This document shows, piece after piece, positions 54,317 to 62,425 of a DNA stretch of 64,000 nt; positions within the stretch are counted from its first letter, which is position 1, and every line of letters begins with the position of its first letter. The stretch lies in assembly GCA_965223085.1 (NCBI GenBank), contig OZ244981.1, positions 3,472,001 to 3,536,000 on the forward strand, in the 5' to 3' direction. Source of the stretch: CBDCVO01 sp965223085 (GTDB taxonomy: Bacteria > Pseudomonadota > Gammaproteobacteria > Ga0077536). The notes beneath the pieces are model-generated. The model worked only from the letters and a program-made list of their open reading frames with translations, searched no databases and had not been told where the DNA came from. Position numbers and translations under genes: made by a program.

Positions 54317-54793
54317 CTATCGAGTGTCCCGCAGGCGGGTCGCTGCCAATTTGATAGCGTCGATGATTTTCATGTAACCCGTGCATCGACAGAGGTTGCC
54401 GGAAATCGCCGCGCGAATCTCCTCTTCGCTAGGATCGCTGACCCGGTCGAGTAGTTCCTTAGCCGCCATAATGATGCCGCACGTACAATAACCACACTGC
54501 ACCGCACCCGCGTCGATGAACGCCTGCTGCAAGGGGTGGAGTTCGCCGTTGAACGAGATACCCTCGATTGTCGTGATTTCCTTCCCGCGCGCGGATAAGG
54601 CATAGGTCATGCACGCGTAGACGACCTGGCCGTTAACGTGAACCGAGCAACAACCACAACCACCAGAGTCACAGCCCTTTTTTGCGCCTACCAGATCGAG
54701 TTGATCACGAAATACTTGTAACAGTGTTTCATCCGAACGTACGGCTAGCTCGTGTGTTTCGCCGTTAACGTTTAATTCCAGTAGTGTCTTCAT
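54317..54793 (-). CDS. Molybdenum hydroxylase small subunit, two [2Fe-2S] clusters
   Basis: 158 residues, the normal size. The first cluster cysteines are in GCDSGGCGCCSVHVNGQVVY, the second in VQCGYCTCGIIMAAKELL and NLCRCTGYMKIIDAI. It carries electrons from the molybdenum centre to the FAD subunit. It lies between the FAD-subunit and large-subunit genes with gaps of 13 and 11 bases. Confidence 0.95.
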   Translation of the reverse strand: MKTLLELNVNGETHELAVRSDETLLQVFRDQLDLVGAKKGCDSGGCGCCSVHVNGQVVYACMTYALSARGKEITTIEGISFNGELHPLQQAFIDAGAVQCGYCTCGIIMAAKELLDRVSDPSEEEIRAAISGNLCRCTGYMKIIDAIKLAATRLRDTR

Positions 54794-54806
54794 GTTTGTC
54801 GGAGCG

Positions 54807-55682
54807 TCAGTTGAGGCGTTGCAGAGCGAGCGCTAGCGCCCGCCCGATAAAAACCTGGGCGATATGCATGCGATAGGATGCAGAACCACGGTGATCGCTG
54901 ATCGCCTCGACATCCTCGGTGACCGCCGCGGCCGCAACTGTAAATGTCGTGTTTGTTGCAGGGGCGCCGTTAAGCTTCGTCTCCACGCTCGTCGCGCGCT
55001 GATAAGTTTCACCCACCCCACCACCAATGACCACGCGCGTATCGTGACAGCGGCCATCGTCATCTCGGGTCAAGCGCACGGCGACGTTGATAATGGCGAG
55101 GTCATTCGCGTTGGTTTCGAGTTTCAAAAACGCGCTTGCGGTATCGCCAGAGGATTTTGGTAGCTGTATTTCACTGACAAATTCATCGGCCGACAGTGCG
55201 TTTTCGAACAAGCCGGTAAAAAAGTCGGCTAATGCGATAACGCGTTGACCGCTTGCACCGCGCGCGGAGACGGAAGCGTCTAGCGCGAGCAATACCGCCG
55301 GCAGGTCGTACAATGGTGCGGAAGCGCACACGCAGCCGCCGATCGTTCCAGTGTTTTTTATTTGCGCGGGTGGGTAACGGAGGACATCTAGTATGCCGCC
55401 GTATACTGGGTTCTGCGCAATAAGCGCGCTGGCGCCCACTTCTGACAACGTTGTCGTCGCACCGATCTCAACCAAATCATCGCTAGTCGTAACGCCATTG
55501 AGTTTAAGTTTCTGGATGTCGATCAATGCACGCACTTCCGCTAGCAAGCCGCGTGCTTCAAGCCCGTGCACAAACGTGCCGCCGGCGACGATGAGCGCTT
55601 TGTCACCGTAACGCTGCAATAACTCGATTACTTCTTCAGCCACGCTTGGCGTGAAATAGTCCGTCAAGTTAGGAGCGGTCAT
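54807..55682 (-). CDS. Molybdenum hydroxylase medium subunit (FAD-binding, CoxM-like)
   Basis: About 291 residues. The FAD-binding motifs are ALIVAGGTFVHGLEARGL near residue 33 and NTGTIGGCVCASAPLYDLPA near 112. In CoxM the equivalents read AGGxS and TIGG. A CO_deh_flav_C-type end with TRVVIGGGVGETYQRATSV follows. It transfers electrons to an external acceptor. It is the first gene of the minus-strand operon (medium, small, large, MoxR, VWA). Start ATG 55682 is preferred to TTG 55688. Confidence 0.93.
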   Translation of the reverse strand: MTAPNLTDYFTPSVAEEVIELLQRYGDKALIVAGGTFVHGLEARGLLAEVRALIDIQKLKLNGVTTSDDLVEIGATTTLSEVGASALIAQNPVYGGILDVLRYPPAQIKNTGTIGGCVCASAPLYDLPAVLLALDASVSARGASGQRVIALADFFTGLFENALSADEFVSEIQLPKSSGDTASAFLKLETNANDLAIINVAVRLTRDDDGRCHDTRVVIGGGVGETYQRATSVETKLNGAPATNTTFTVAAAAVTEDVEAISDHRGSASYRMHIAQVFIGRALALALQRLN

Positions 55683-55913
55683 GCGCAATTAACCTAAGGA
55701 TTGATGTCTCTAGTCCGTTGCCAATCCTAGCCGGAACAGCACAACGTTACTAGCCAGATTGGTACTAACGCTTGGACGACAATGCACGAATTTTGGGATC
55801 GTTGTGCACATCGATCGACGCATGTTAGTTGGCGAGCGAGATGCTTACGGTATTATGTTATCGTTTCTTTTCTCTCCTACCATAACGTGTAATGCAAATG
55901 AAACGGTCGCTTT

Positions 55914-56369
55914 ATGAGCATCGCATTTGAGGGTGAATTCAGCGTGCCCGTGACCCAGGAGGAAGCCTATGCATTTCTCTCCGACCCGGAAAAGTTTTGT
56001 CCGTGCCTACCCACTTACCGTGATATCGCTATGGATGACGCTAAAACTGCCCAAGTAAAAGTTGCTGTTGGCGTTGGTAAGATCCGCGGTACGGCCGCTA
56101 TTACGCTCACGATCGAAGAAGAAGAGCCACCTCGCCGCACGGTTTACCTAGGTAAGGGTAAGGTTCTTGGCGGAACATTTAGCATGACCAGCGCGTTTGT
56201 GCTCGAGCCTGTGGCGGACGGAACTTTGGTCAAATGGGAAGGCGATCTACAGCTTTTTGGCAAGCTGGTGGGTCTGGCGGGTGGTTTGATTCGGCCTTTG
56301 GCGGAGAAAGATATACAGCGCCTGATCAACGCGCTCCAGAGCGCTATGGTGGCGCCGCAGAGCGCATAA
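55914..56369 (+). CDS. CoxG-like SRPBCC protein
   Basis: 151 residues with the CoxG/START-like fold. FEGEFSVPVTQEEAYAFLSD at the start, PEKFCPCLPTYRDIAMDD next, and LVGLAGGLIRPLAEKDIQRL at the end. CoxG in Oligotropha anchors CO dehydrogenase to the membrane, and relatives commonly accompany other molybdenum hydroxylases. It is divergent from the hydroxylase operon across a 231-base gap that should contain both promoters. Confidence 0.9.
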   Translation: MSIAFEGEFSVPVTQEEAYAFLSDPEKFCPCLPTYRDIAMDDAKTAQVKVAVGVGKIRGTAAITLTIEEEEPPRRTVYLGKGKVLGGTFSMTSAFVLEPVADGTLVKWEGDLQLFGKLVGLAGGLIRPLAEKDIQRLINALQSAMVAPQSA

Positions 56370-56761
56370 AAAGCGCCAGCGACTGCGCACGACTATGTTT
56401 CTCGCCCGCCCTCGGGCGGATCTGGCCAAGTCCGGGCCGTGGTAGTGAATCAGCGTGCTCCCAGGTGGCTGGTGGCCTAACATATCATTCCCGGGCGAAG
56501 AAAATTGCCGTTACCTCAAGCTATTGGCGCAAGCGCTGTGAACGCCATCTGGACTGGCCGGACTGGTCATATCGATTGCACCGCGTTCGCGCCTGTTGCG
56601 CGGGGGCTAAGCGTTATTTAGCGTGGCGGCAACGACGAGTTTGTTGCTAGATTGCGGTATCATGAACACGCTATTGCAAGTGCTCACAGAAATGGCTGAG
56701 TACCGCGTGATTGTACATGGTGGCATTGTGCCGTCGGGCGTGGAAAGTCGGGGAGGATTCA
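56370..56761. other. Intergenic region with a hairpin after the CoxG-like gene
   Basis: 392 bases with no recognised gene. CGCCCG-CCCT-CGGGCG at 56403-56418 is a perfect 6-bp stem that may end transcription of the CoxG-like gene, though no T run follows. The region closes with the strong ribosome binding site ggggagga of the DUF1329 gene. Confidence 0.45.
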
Positions 56762-58078
56762 ATGAATAATCGGAGCTTATGGCGTTTATTGGCTGGGCTT
56801 GCCGGCCTAGTGATGAGTTGCAGCATTGCGGCCTTTACGGAACCCGACGTCGAGAATTCGTTTTATCCGTATAACTCGTGGACACCCGAATTTCCCGGTT
56901 ACGAGCCCGGCATGGTGATAAACCAGGAAAACGTGGCGCAGTTTAAAGATATCTTGGATCCCGGCATGTATGACCACATAAAAGCCGGGCGTTTCGAGAT
57001 GCAAACGAAGGCGACCGAATCGCTAGAGTTGCATCCCAATTACATTAAAGCAACCCGCGAAGCCGTCGCGAATCCACCCGTTTTAAGCGCAGACGGCGTG
57101 GTCGAAAACTTCATCGCTGGGCGTGCTTTTCCGGCCGAGCCCGACCCGAACGATCCGCATGCGGGTCTCAAACTCGCGTGGAATTATCAATACGGTTACA
57201 ACTGGGGAGACAACGCCGCGATTTGCCCATTTTATTGGAAATACAAAAACATGGCATCCGGCAAGCTAGAACGCACGATTCGCTGGTGTTTCCACTTTTT
57301 GAACTGGAAGCATCGGGTGAACCAAGATCCGCTGCCTGAATTCACCAATAACCCGGCACAGCTTTTTCGCTCTATCTATGTGCAAGCTTTCGAACCGTTC
57401 GATCTCAAGGATACGCAGTTACTGATACATCGTTACAAGGATGACTTAAAACGGGATGATGCATGGTTGTACTTGGGCTTCCAACGTCGGGTGCGTCGTT
57501 TGGCGACCGGCCAGACCACCGATGCGTTTCTTGGTACCGACATTATGATCGAGGATTTCGAAGGCTATAACGGTCGTATTTCTGATTACGATTGGAAGTA
57601 TGTTGGCACGAAGAACGTATTATTGCCGTTTCACCGTCACAATGATTTGACCTTAACCAGCGTACACCAAGAACCCGATGGCTATCGATTTGTGGAGTTC
57701 GGAGGACAGGGTGCGTGTTTTCCACAAACGACGTGGGAATTGCGCAAAGTCTATGTGGTCGAGGCGTCAGCAAAAGATCAGAACCATCCGTTGCAAAAGC
57801 GCATCATGAATATCGATGCCCAAACTTTTACCATACCGCAGCAATCGCAATTCGACCGCAAAGGTGATTTCTGGAAAACGTTCACTATTTGCCAAGCCTA
57901 TCCGGATGCACATCATCCAGACAACAAAGGTAGTGGGGTATCGATAGACGATTGCTTTGCGATCGTTGATGTACAAGCACAGCATTGCACGACGGGGCAG
58001 TTCAAAGGTCTTCTGGATCCGTCTCTTAATCCGCCAAGCAAGTTCACCGTGCAGAATTTGCGTAAGAGTGGGAATTAG
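56762..58078 (+). CDS. DUF1329 exported protein (first copy)
   Basis: About 438 residues. The signal peptide is LWRLLAGLAGLVMSCSIAAF. The DUF1329 features are PGMVINQENVAQFKDILDPG near residue 45, the middle motif DDAWLYLGFQRRVRRLATGQ followed by TTDAFLGTDIMIEDFEGYNG (near 240-275), and LPFHRHND. The fold resembles LolA/LolB lipid carriers, which fits partnership with DUF1302 and the MMPL exporter in moving a hydrophobic compound. ATG 56762 follows ggggagga; longer frames upstream lack a signal peptide at the start. Confidence 0.9.
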   Translation: MNNRSLWRLLAGLAGLVMSCSIAAFTEPDVENSFYPYNSWTPEFPGYEPGMVINQENVAQFKDILDPGMYDHIKAGRFEMQTKATESLELHPNYIKATREAVANPPVLSADGVVENFIAGRAFPAEPDPNDPHAGLKLAWNYQYGYNWGDNAAICPFYWKYKNMASGKLERTIRWCFHFLNWKHRVNQDPLPEFTNNPAQLFRSIYVQAFEPFDLKDTQLLIHRYKDDLKRDDAWLYLGFQRRVRRLATGQTTDAFLGTDIMIEDFEGYNGRISDYDWKYVGTKNVLLPFHRHNDLTLTSVHQEPDGYRFVEFGGQGACFPQTTWELRKVYVVEASAKDQNHPLQKRIMNIDAQTFTIPQQSQFDRKGDFWKTFTICQAYPDAHHPDNKGSGVSIDDCFAIVDVQAQHCTTGQFKGLLDPSLNPPSKFTVQNLRKSGN

Positions 58079-58297
58079 CCCGAATAGTGTACGAGGGGAG
58101 CGATGGTGACGCAGGACAGGTTCGTCTGGAGGCCGACGCGTAGCCATAGTTACCTTGAGGGCGAAGCCCAAGCGCAGGCGAACCTGACCCAGTCAGGGTC
58201 GCGGTAGCGGACAGCGCGACTCCAAGTCGTACCAGGCTTAGTTCGTTATGGGCACTAGCCCAGTGAGCCGCCTCGTGCACTATCCGGGCTAGCACCC
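58079..58297. repeat. Full copy (about 220 bp) of the dispersed repeat, with inverted ends
   Basis: The left end reads tagcccgaatagtgtacgag. The right end reads the same sequence inverted, cctcgtgcactatccgggct near 58272-58291. Inside are ggttcgtctggaggccgacg, cgtagccatagttaccttga, gggcgaagcccaagcgcagg and gggtcgcggtagcggacagc, the same order of blocks as at 37388-37620. It separates the two convergent DUF1329 genes. No coding frame or transposase is visible. Confidence 0.7.
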
Positions 58298-59548
58298 TCA
58301 GCGCCCTTTCGTTCGTAGCGCTTGCACTGCGAAGTCGGATACTTTGGGAGAGGTCGGGTTGATTTCCATGCGAAACTGAAGTGTCGTGCAATGCCGTGCT
58401 TGCAGATCGAGCATGGCGACGGCGTCGATCACGGGGACATGGGAGTCCTTGTTTTGCGTTAAATGATGATCCCAATGGGAGTAGGCGGCGATCGCGAATT
58501 TCCATAGCTTGCCATTGCGATCGTAGAGGCGGCCGTAGGCTGGTGCAAAAGTTTCCGCGTCGACGTAGTACAGGCGCTTGGATAGGGGGTGGTCACGACG
58601 TTTGGGAATCGCTTCCATAATATAGGCCCGGCGGAATTGCCATTGCACTTGCGGATAGCAATTGCCGGTGCCGCCAAATGTGATATAGCGAAATCCGTCC
58701 GATGCCGTTTGCCCGCTTAAAGTTTGGGCATCGTGGTGGTAGAACGGTAGCAGCACGTCGCGGGTACCAAGATAGCGCCATGTCATGTCCATCAGGCGAC
58801 CGTTGTAGCCCATAAAATCCTCGATCATGATATCGCTGCCTAGAAATGCGTCGGTGTTTTGCCCGGTGGGTAATCTTCTAACGCGTCGTTGCGTCGAAAG
58901 ATAAAGCCACGCCTGCTCCTGATGGGTATCGTCTTCCAGGCGGTGAATAAGCAGTTGGGTATCGCGAATATCTGGCGGAGCCAGTACTCGTAAGTACAAG
59001 GCGTTAAAAATATCTGCGGGATTGTGTGGTAGGTCAGGAACGGGTTCCATATGCGTGCGGTGTTTAAAGCGTAACCCCATCGCTGTGAACGATAATTCAC
59101 GCTCTATTTTGCCTGTTTTCATAGCGCGGTATTGCCACAAAAATGGCTCGATCTTGCCGCTATCGCCGGTGTAGGCATAGCGCATATTCCACGCGATTTT
59201 GTCACCGGCGCGCGGATCGTCCGCGCTGGGTGGCTCGGGAAACGGGCGGCCGGCGGTATAGTTCAATAACACGCCCGGCGCATCTCCTAAGGCGACATCG
59301 TCGCGGAAGCGTGCGCTCGCCTGCAGGTATGCCGGATGCGGCGGAAACGGCTCGGTCGCGATCACGGTAAATGCATATTCGCCAGCGCTGATGAGTGAGA
59401 CTAGCGTCTCGTCGAGATATTCCGCATAGCTTGCAACATTGCTCGCATTCAATTCTGTACCTGGTGCAGGTGGTGTCGCGTGCACAGCGAATGGTGCGAG
59501 CAAGCCCCAGACGGATAAGAGGCGGTAAATCATCTGCATCGAAAACAT
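58298..59548 (-). CDS. DUF1329 exported protein (second copy)
   Basis: About 416 residues. The signal peptide is near MIYRLLSVWGLLAPFAVHA. The family core matches the first copy: QEQAWLYLSTQRRVRRLPTG then NTDAFLGSDIMIEDFMGYNG, TWRYLGTRDVLLPFYHHD, and an end with AMLDLQARHCTTLQFRMEIN. The two copies are convergent and well diverged, so the duplication is old. Possible starts are ATG 59548, 59539 and 59533; the longer frame to 59710 puts about 55 extra residues before the signal peptide and is unlikely. Confidence 0.88.
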   Translation of the reverse strand: MFSMQMIYRLLSVWGLLAPFAVHATPPAPGTELNASNVASYAEYLDETLVSLISAGEYAFTVIATEPFPPHPAYLQASARFRDDVALGDAPGVLLNYTAGRPFPEPPSADDPRAGDKIAWNMRYAYTGDSGKIEPFLWQYRAMKTGKIERELSFTAMGLRFKHRTHMEPVPDLPHNPADIFNALYLRVLAPPDIRDTQLLIHRLEDDTHQEQAWLYLSTQRRVRRLPTGQNTDAFLGSDIMIEDFMGYNGRLMDMTWRYLGTRDVLLPFYHHDAQTLSGQTASDGFRYITFGGTGNCYPQVQWQFRRAYIMEAIPKRRDHPLSKRLYYVDAETFAPAYGRLYDRNGKLWKFAIAAYSHWDHHLTQNKDSHVPVIDAVAMLDLQARHCTTLQFRMEINPTSPKVSDFAVQALRTKGR

Positions 59549-59746
59549 AAGTTGTAAATGGCGATAATGCAAGACTACTAAGACCGTAATGGTCTTATGG
59601 TTGAGCTGAGAAACGCCGGTTACGCTGCGTGTGGGCACTGGTTTCGTATTTTCCTCGCGGGTGGACAATCGTGCGCCGCGCAGTGTGATTTCGCATCGAG
59701 CTTGCTGCATACTGACTTAGCACATCAATCGTGACAAGGGGGGGCT

Positions 59747-60337
59747 ATGCCAAGTGCTGAAATTCGCGTCTTCTTTAATTTCCGCAGCCCATATTGCTAT
59801 TTGGCTTCCAAACGACTTTTTGAGCTTTTTGATGACTATCATGCCGACATGCTGTGGCGGCCTTTGAAAGGCTGGGACGGGCGCTCGGCGCCGGAACGCG
59901 CAAAAGTCAAAGTGCCTCTGTCGCGCCAGGATATGTCGCGCTGGTGTCGCCGCTTAGGGATCCCGTTTACACCGCCACCGATAACGACCGATCCTACCGC
60001 GGCTGCCATGGGGTCATTGCTGGCGGAAGAAAAAAACGTACTACGCCCGTACATTATCGAAATTATGCACGCGGAATGGGCTTGCGGCCAAGATATCGGT
60101 GATCGCGAGGTGCTACTTAAAATCGGTGTAGAAATTGGGCTGTCTCGTGACGAGCTTGAGACCGCGCTAGATGATCCTGAAAACGCGGCAAAGCTCGAGG
60201 CGAACTGGGAGGAAGCGCAAACTCTCGGGGTCATTGGTGTACCGACCTTTGTGATCGGTGAAGAGATTTTTTGGGGTAACGACCGGATCGACTTTGTGCA
60301 CGAATATTTAATGGAGCAACGCTTGCGTAAAATTTAA
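59747..60337 (+). CDS. DsbA-fold protein, 2-hydroxychromene-2-carboxylate isomerase-like
   Basis: 196 residues of the kappa-GST/HCCA isomerase group. FNFRSPYCYLASKRLFELF at the start has the serine that contacts glutathione in this group. TLGVIGVPTFVIGEEIFWGN near residue 165 is the cis-proline loop and the typical C-terminal signature. The known member isomerises a naphthalene-pathway intermediate using glutathione. Many relatives have unknown substrates, so the call is to the family. The glutathione transferase gene follows 55 bases later. Confidence 0.85.
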   Translation: MPSAEIRVFFNFRSPYCYLASKRLFELFDDYHADMLWRPLKGWDGRSAPERAKVKVPLSRQDMSRWCRRLGIPFTPPPITTDPTAAAMGSLLAEEKNVLRPYIIEIMHAEWACGQDIGDREVLLKIGVEIGLSRDELETALDDPENAAKLEANWEEAQTLGVIGVPTFVIGEEIFWGNDRIDFVHEYLMEQRLRKI

Positions 60338-60392
60338 TATCGATGGGCATTTTTCATGCGTAGCAGCACCCATGAACAGCGAGGAAGGAATC

Positions 60393-61202
60393 ATGATCAC
60401 CTTATATACTCACCCCATGTCGCCGTGTGCGCAAAAAGTACGCATAGCGTTAGCAGAAAAAGGATTGACGTGGGAGAAACGCCACATTGACTTACCTGCA
60501 AAGGAGAATTTGCAACCCTGGTATTTGGCGTTGAATCCGTTGGGGGTCGTACCGACATTAGTCGACGATGATAAAGCCGTCATCGAATCGTCGATTATTT
60601 TGGAGTACTTGGAAGATTGTTATCCGCAGCCAAGTCTACGGCCCGACGATGCGCATGCGCGCGCCGCGATGCGTTTTTGGATGAAGCATGTCGACATCAA
60701 GTTACATCCGGCCTGCGGTGCGTTGCAATGGCCGCTGGCAATGCGCCCTGGTTTTTTAAAGTTGCCCGAAAGCGAGCGCGAGAAATTGTTGGATGCGATC
60801 CCGGAGAAGCCGCGTCGGGAACGTCAAAAACGACTCGTGGCACAGGGTTTAGAGGCACCCGACGTGGTCGATGCTGTCGCCACATATTGCCGTACGATAA
60901 GTGATATGGATCAGCGCTTGGCGGTGACCGAGTGGTTGGTCGCGAATGAGTTTACGTTAGCAGATGTTGCCGTTGCGCCTTATTTTCAAACCCTAATGCA
61001 ATATGGGTGGAGCGAGTTTTACGAGGCGGACTTCCCCCGGGTGGGTGATTGGTACGCGCGCTGTCGGGAGCGCGCCTCCTACCAAGAAGCAGTGGCGGCG
61101 GACTTCTCAGCGGAGAAATCCGCCGCGTTGCTCGCGCAAGGTCGCGCGGCCTGGTCGCGCGTCGCCCCGCATCGCCCGGCTGCGTTCAATAAGAACATTT
61201 AG
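60393..61202 (+). CDS. Glutathione S-transferase family protein
   Basis: About 269 residues. The thioredoxin-like N-domain has LYTHPMSPCAQKVRIALAEK near the start, NPLGVVPTLVDDDKAVIESS around residue 52-70 with the cis-proline, and AVIESSIILEYLED. The helical C-domain ends FTLADVAVAPYFQTLMQYGW. It is longer than the usual 200-220 residues, through an insertion around residues 120-165. ATG 60393 is preferred because gaggaagg stands just before it; ATG 60372 would include that site in the gene. It could act in dehalogenation, ether cleavage or detoxification. Confidence 0.88.
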   Translation: MITLYTHPMSPCAQKVRIALAEKGLTWEKRHIDLPAKENLQPWYLALNPLGVVPTLVDDDKAVIESSIILEYLEDCYPQPSLRPDDAHARAAMRFWMKHVDIKLHPACGALQWPLAMRPGFLKLPESEREKLLDAIPEKPRRERQKRLVAQGLEAPDVVDAVATYCRTISDMDQRLAVTEWLVANEFTLADVAVAPYFQTLMQYGWSEFYEADFPRVGDWYARCRERASYQEAVAADFSAEKSAALLAQGRAAWSRVAPHRPAAFNKNI

Positions 61203-61243
61203 ACGAATTAATTATTAATAGAAAGTATATTCAGCATAATTTC

Positions 61244-61272
61244 TTGCATATAGAAATTTATTGTTATATTAT
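61244..61272 (+). promoter_or_regulatory. Likely promoter of the toxin-antitoxin pair
   Basis: TTGCAT (61244-61249) and TATTAT (61267-61272) with a 17-base spacer in a very AT-rich stretch, 30 bases before the antitoxin start. An odd palindrome TTAAT-T-ATTAA just upstream (about 61208-61218) could be an autoregulatory operator; this is a guess. Confidence 0.55.
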
Positions 61273-61302
61273 TTCCATGTGCTCTTAAAGATGAAAGCCT
61301 AG

Positions 61303-61680
61303 GTGAAGCAAACGCAGGTCCATGCCGTCGCTGCCGATGGTGAAATCATTACGCGCGCTTTATTCAAGGCGGCGGGACACTTGGCGGTCAAACAAAAATC
61401 TTTGGGGCGAGTACTCGGCGAGAATGAGGCAACCATATCGCGTTTAAAGAGCGGTCAGAAAATCTTAAAGCCCGCGTCCAAACAGTGGGAGGCGGCGTTA
61501 CTATTTATCCGCCTGTTCCGATCACTCGATGCGCTGATGGGTAGTGATGATGAGGCGTCTCGCGATTGGCTAACGAGTTTTAATCATGACCTCGCGGGTG
61601 TCCCATCGGAGTTGATCCGTACGCTGCAAGGATTAGTGCATGTCGTCGATTACTTGGACGGTTTCCGCGCTCGCGTCTGA
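61303..61680 (+). CDS. Xre/MbcA/ParS-type antitoxin (DUF2384 C-terminus)
   Basis: 125 residues. The N-terminal helical part, LGRVLGENEATISRLKSGQK near residue 40, is the DNA-binding-like region. The C-terminal segment LLFIRLFRSLDALMGSDDEA followed by SRDWLTSFNHDLAGVPSELI is characteristic of DUF2384 antitoxins that neutralise RES toxins. It starts at GTG 61303, since the ATG just before it (61291) runs into a stop. Its end overlaps the toxin gene by 41 bases. Confidence 0.87.
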   Translation: MKQTQVHAVAADGEIITRALFKAAGHLAVKQKSLGRVLGENEATISRLKSGQKILKPASKQWEAALLFIRLFRSLDALMGSDDEASRDWLTSFNHDLAGVPSELIRTLQGLVHVVDYLDGFRARV

Positions 61681-62425
61681 GCGCCACCTTTATTCGGGTA
61701 CCGCATGGCGGGTTGTCGAATCACAAAATAAAGCGACGACGTGGCGCTTAACCGAGACGTTTGCGGAGCAAGATCGTTTAGAGCAATTGTTGGAAGCATC
61801 TAAGCCGCCCTATCCGCCCAATTGCACGCACCTCGACTATTTGCTGAAAACACCGTTTCGCTATCGGCCGCCAAATCCACATGGGTCGCGATTTCGGCGG
61901 CCGCATGATCCGCGCGGCATATTCTATGCTGCCGAAACGCAACGTACGGCGATTAGTGAGGCGGCTTTTTATCGCGTGCTATTTTTCAGCGGCACCAGCG
62001 CGACTACGTTACCGCGACTCCCAGTGGAACACACTGTGTTTTCTGTCAGTATCGAAACATCTGTGGCATTAGATTTAACGATTCCTCCATTGGTGAGGGA
62101 CGCGCATGCCTGGACGGCTCTGACCGACTATGATGCGTGTCGGCAGGTTTGTGACAGCGCGCGCGAAGCGGCTTGCAAGCTGCTTCGCTATCAGTCGGTA
62201 CGCGATATGGAGCAGGGTACGAACGTTGCTGTGCTCGATGCCGATGCGTTTCGCACTAGCCACCCTGTCGCTCGGCAAACTTGGAATAGCGTGGTGAAAA
62301 AATCAGAAGTAATATTTTATCGTCCCGCGGGTGCTGAGCGTTACTGCTTCGAAATCGCGCAGTTTGCGCTCGACCCGCGGATTAAATACGACGTCTCGCG
62401 AGACCAGTCCCTGGAGGGAGTTTAG
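61640..62425 (+). CDS. RES-domain toxin (ParT/MbcT type)
   Basis: 261 residues. The RES core includes FRYRPPNPHGSRFRRPHDPR near residue 75, GIFYAAETQRTAISEAAFYR near 95 and a closing ILFYRPAG-like VIFYRPAGAERY. Known RES toxins act on NAD (degradation or phosphorolysis) or ADP-ribosylate a target. The Arg, Tyr and Glu positions expected of the fold are present. ATG 61640 overlaps the antitoxin in a different frame, as usual in such pairs. It is slightly longer than many RES toxins (about 150-230 residues). Confidence 0.85.
   Translation: MSSITWTVSALASERHLYSGTAWRVVESQNKATTWRLTETFAEQDRLEQLLEASKPPYPPNCTHLDYLLKTPFRYRPPNPHGSRFRRPHDPRGIFYAAETQRTAISEAAFYRVLFFSGTSATTLPRLPVEHTVFSVSIETSVALDLTIPPLVRDAHAWTALTDYDACRQVCDSAREAACKLLRYQSVRDMEQGTNVAVLDADAFRTSHPVARQTWNSVVKKSEVIFYRPAGAERYCFEIAQFALDPRIKYDVSRDQSLEGV

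Noticed and set aside
51984..55682. Carbon monoxide dehydrogenase (coxMSL)
   Set aside because: Gene order and accessory genes fit, but the large-subunit active-site loop is YRGYGAPQ, not the AYxCSFR of form I CO dehydrogenase. It is annotated as a molybdenum hydroxylase of unknown substrate.
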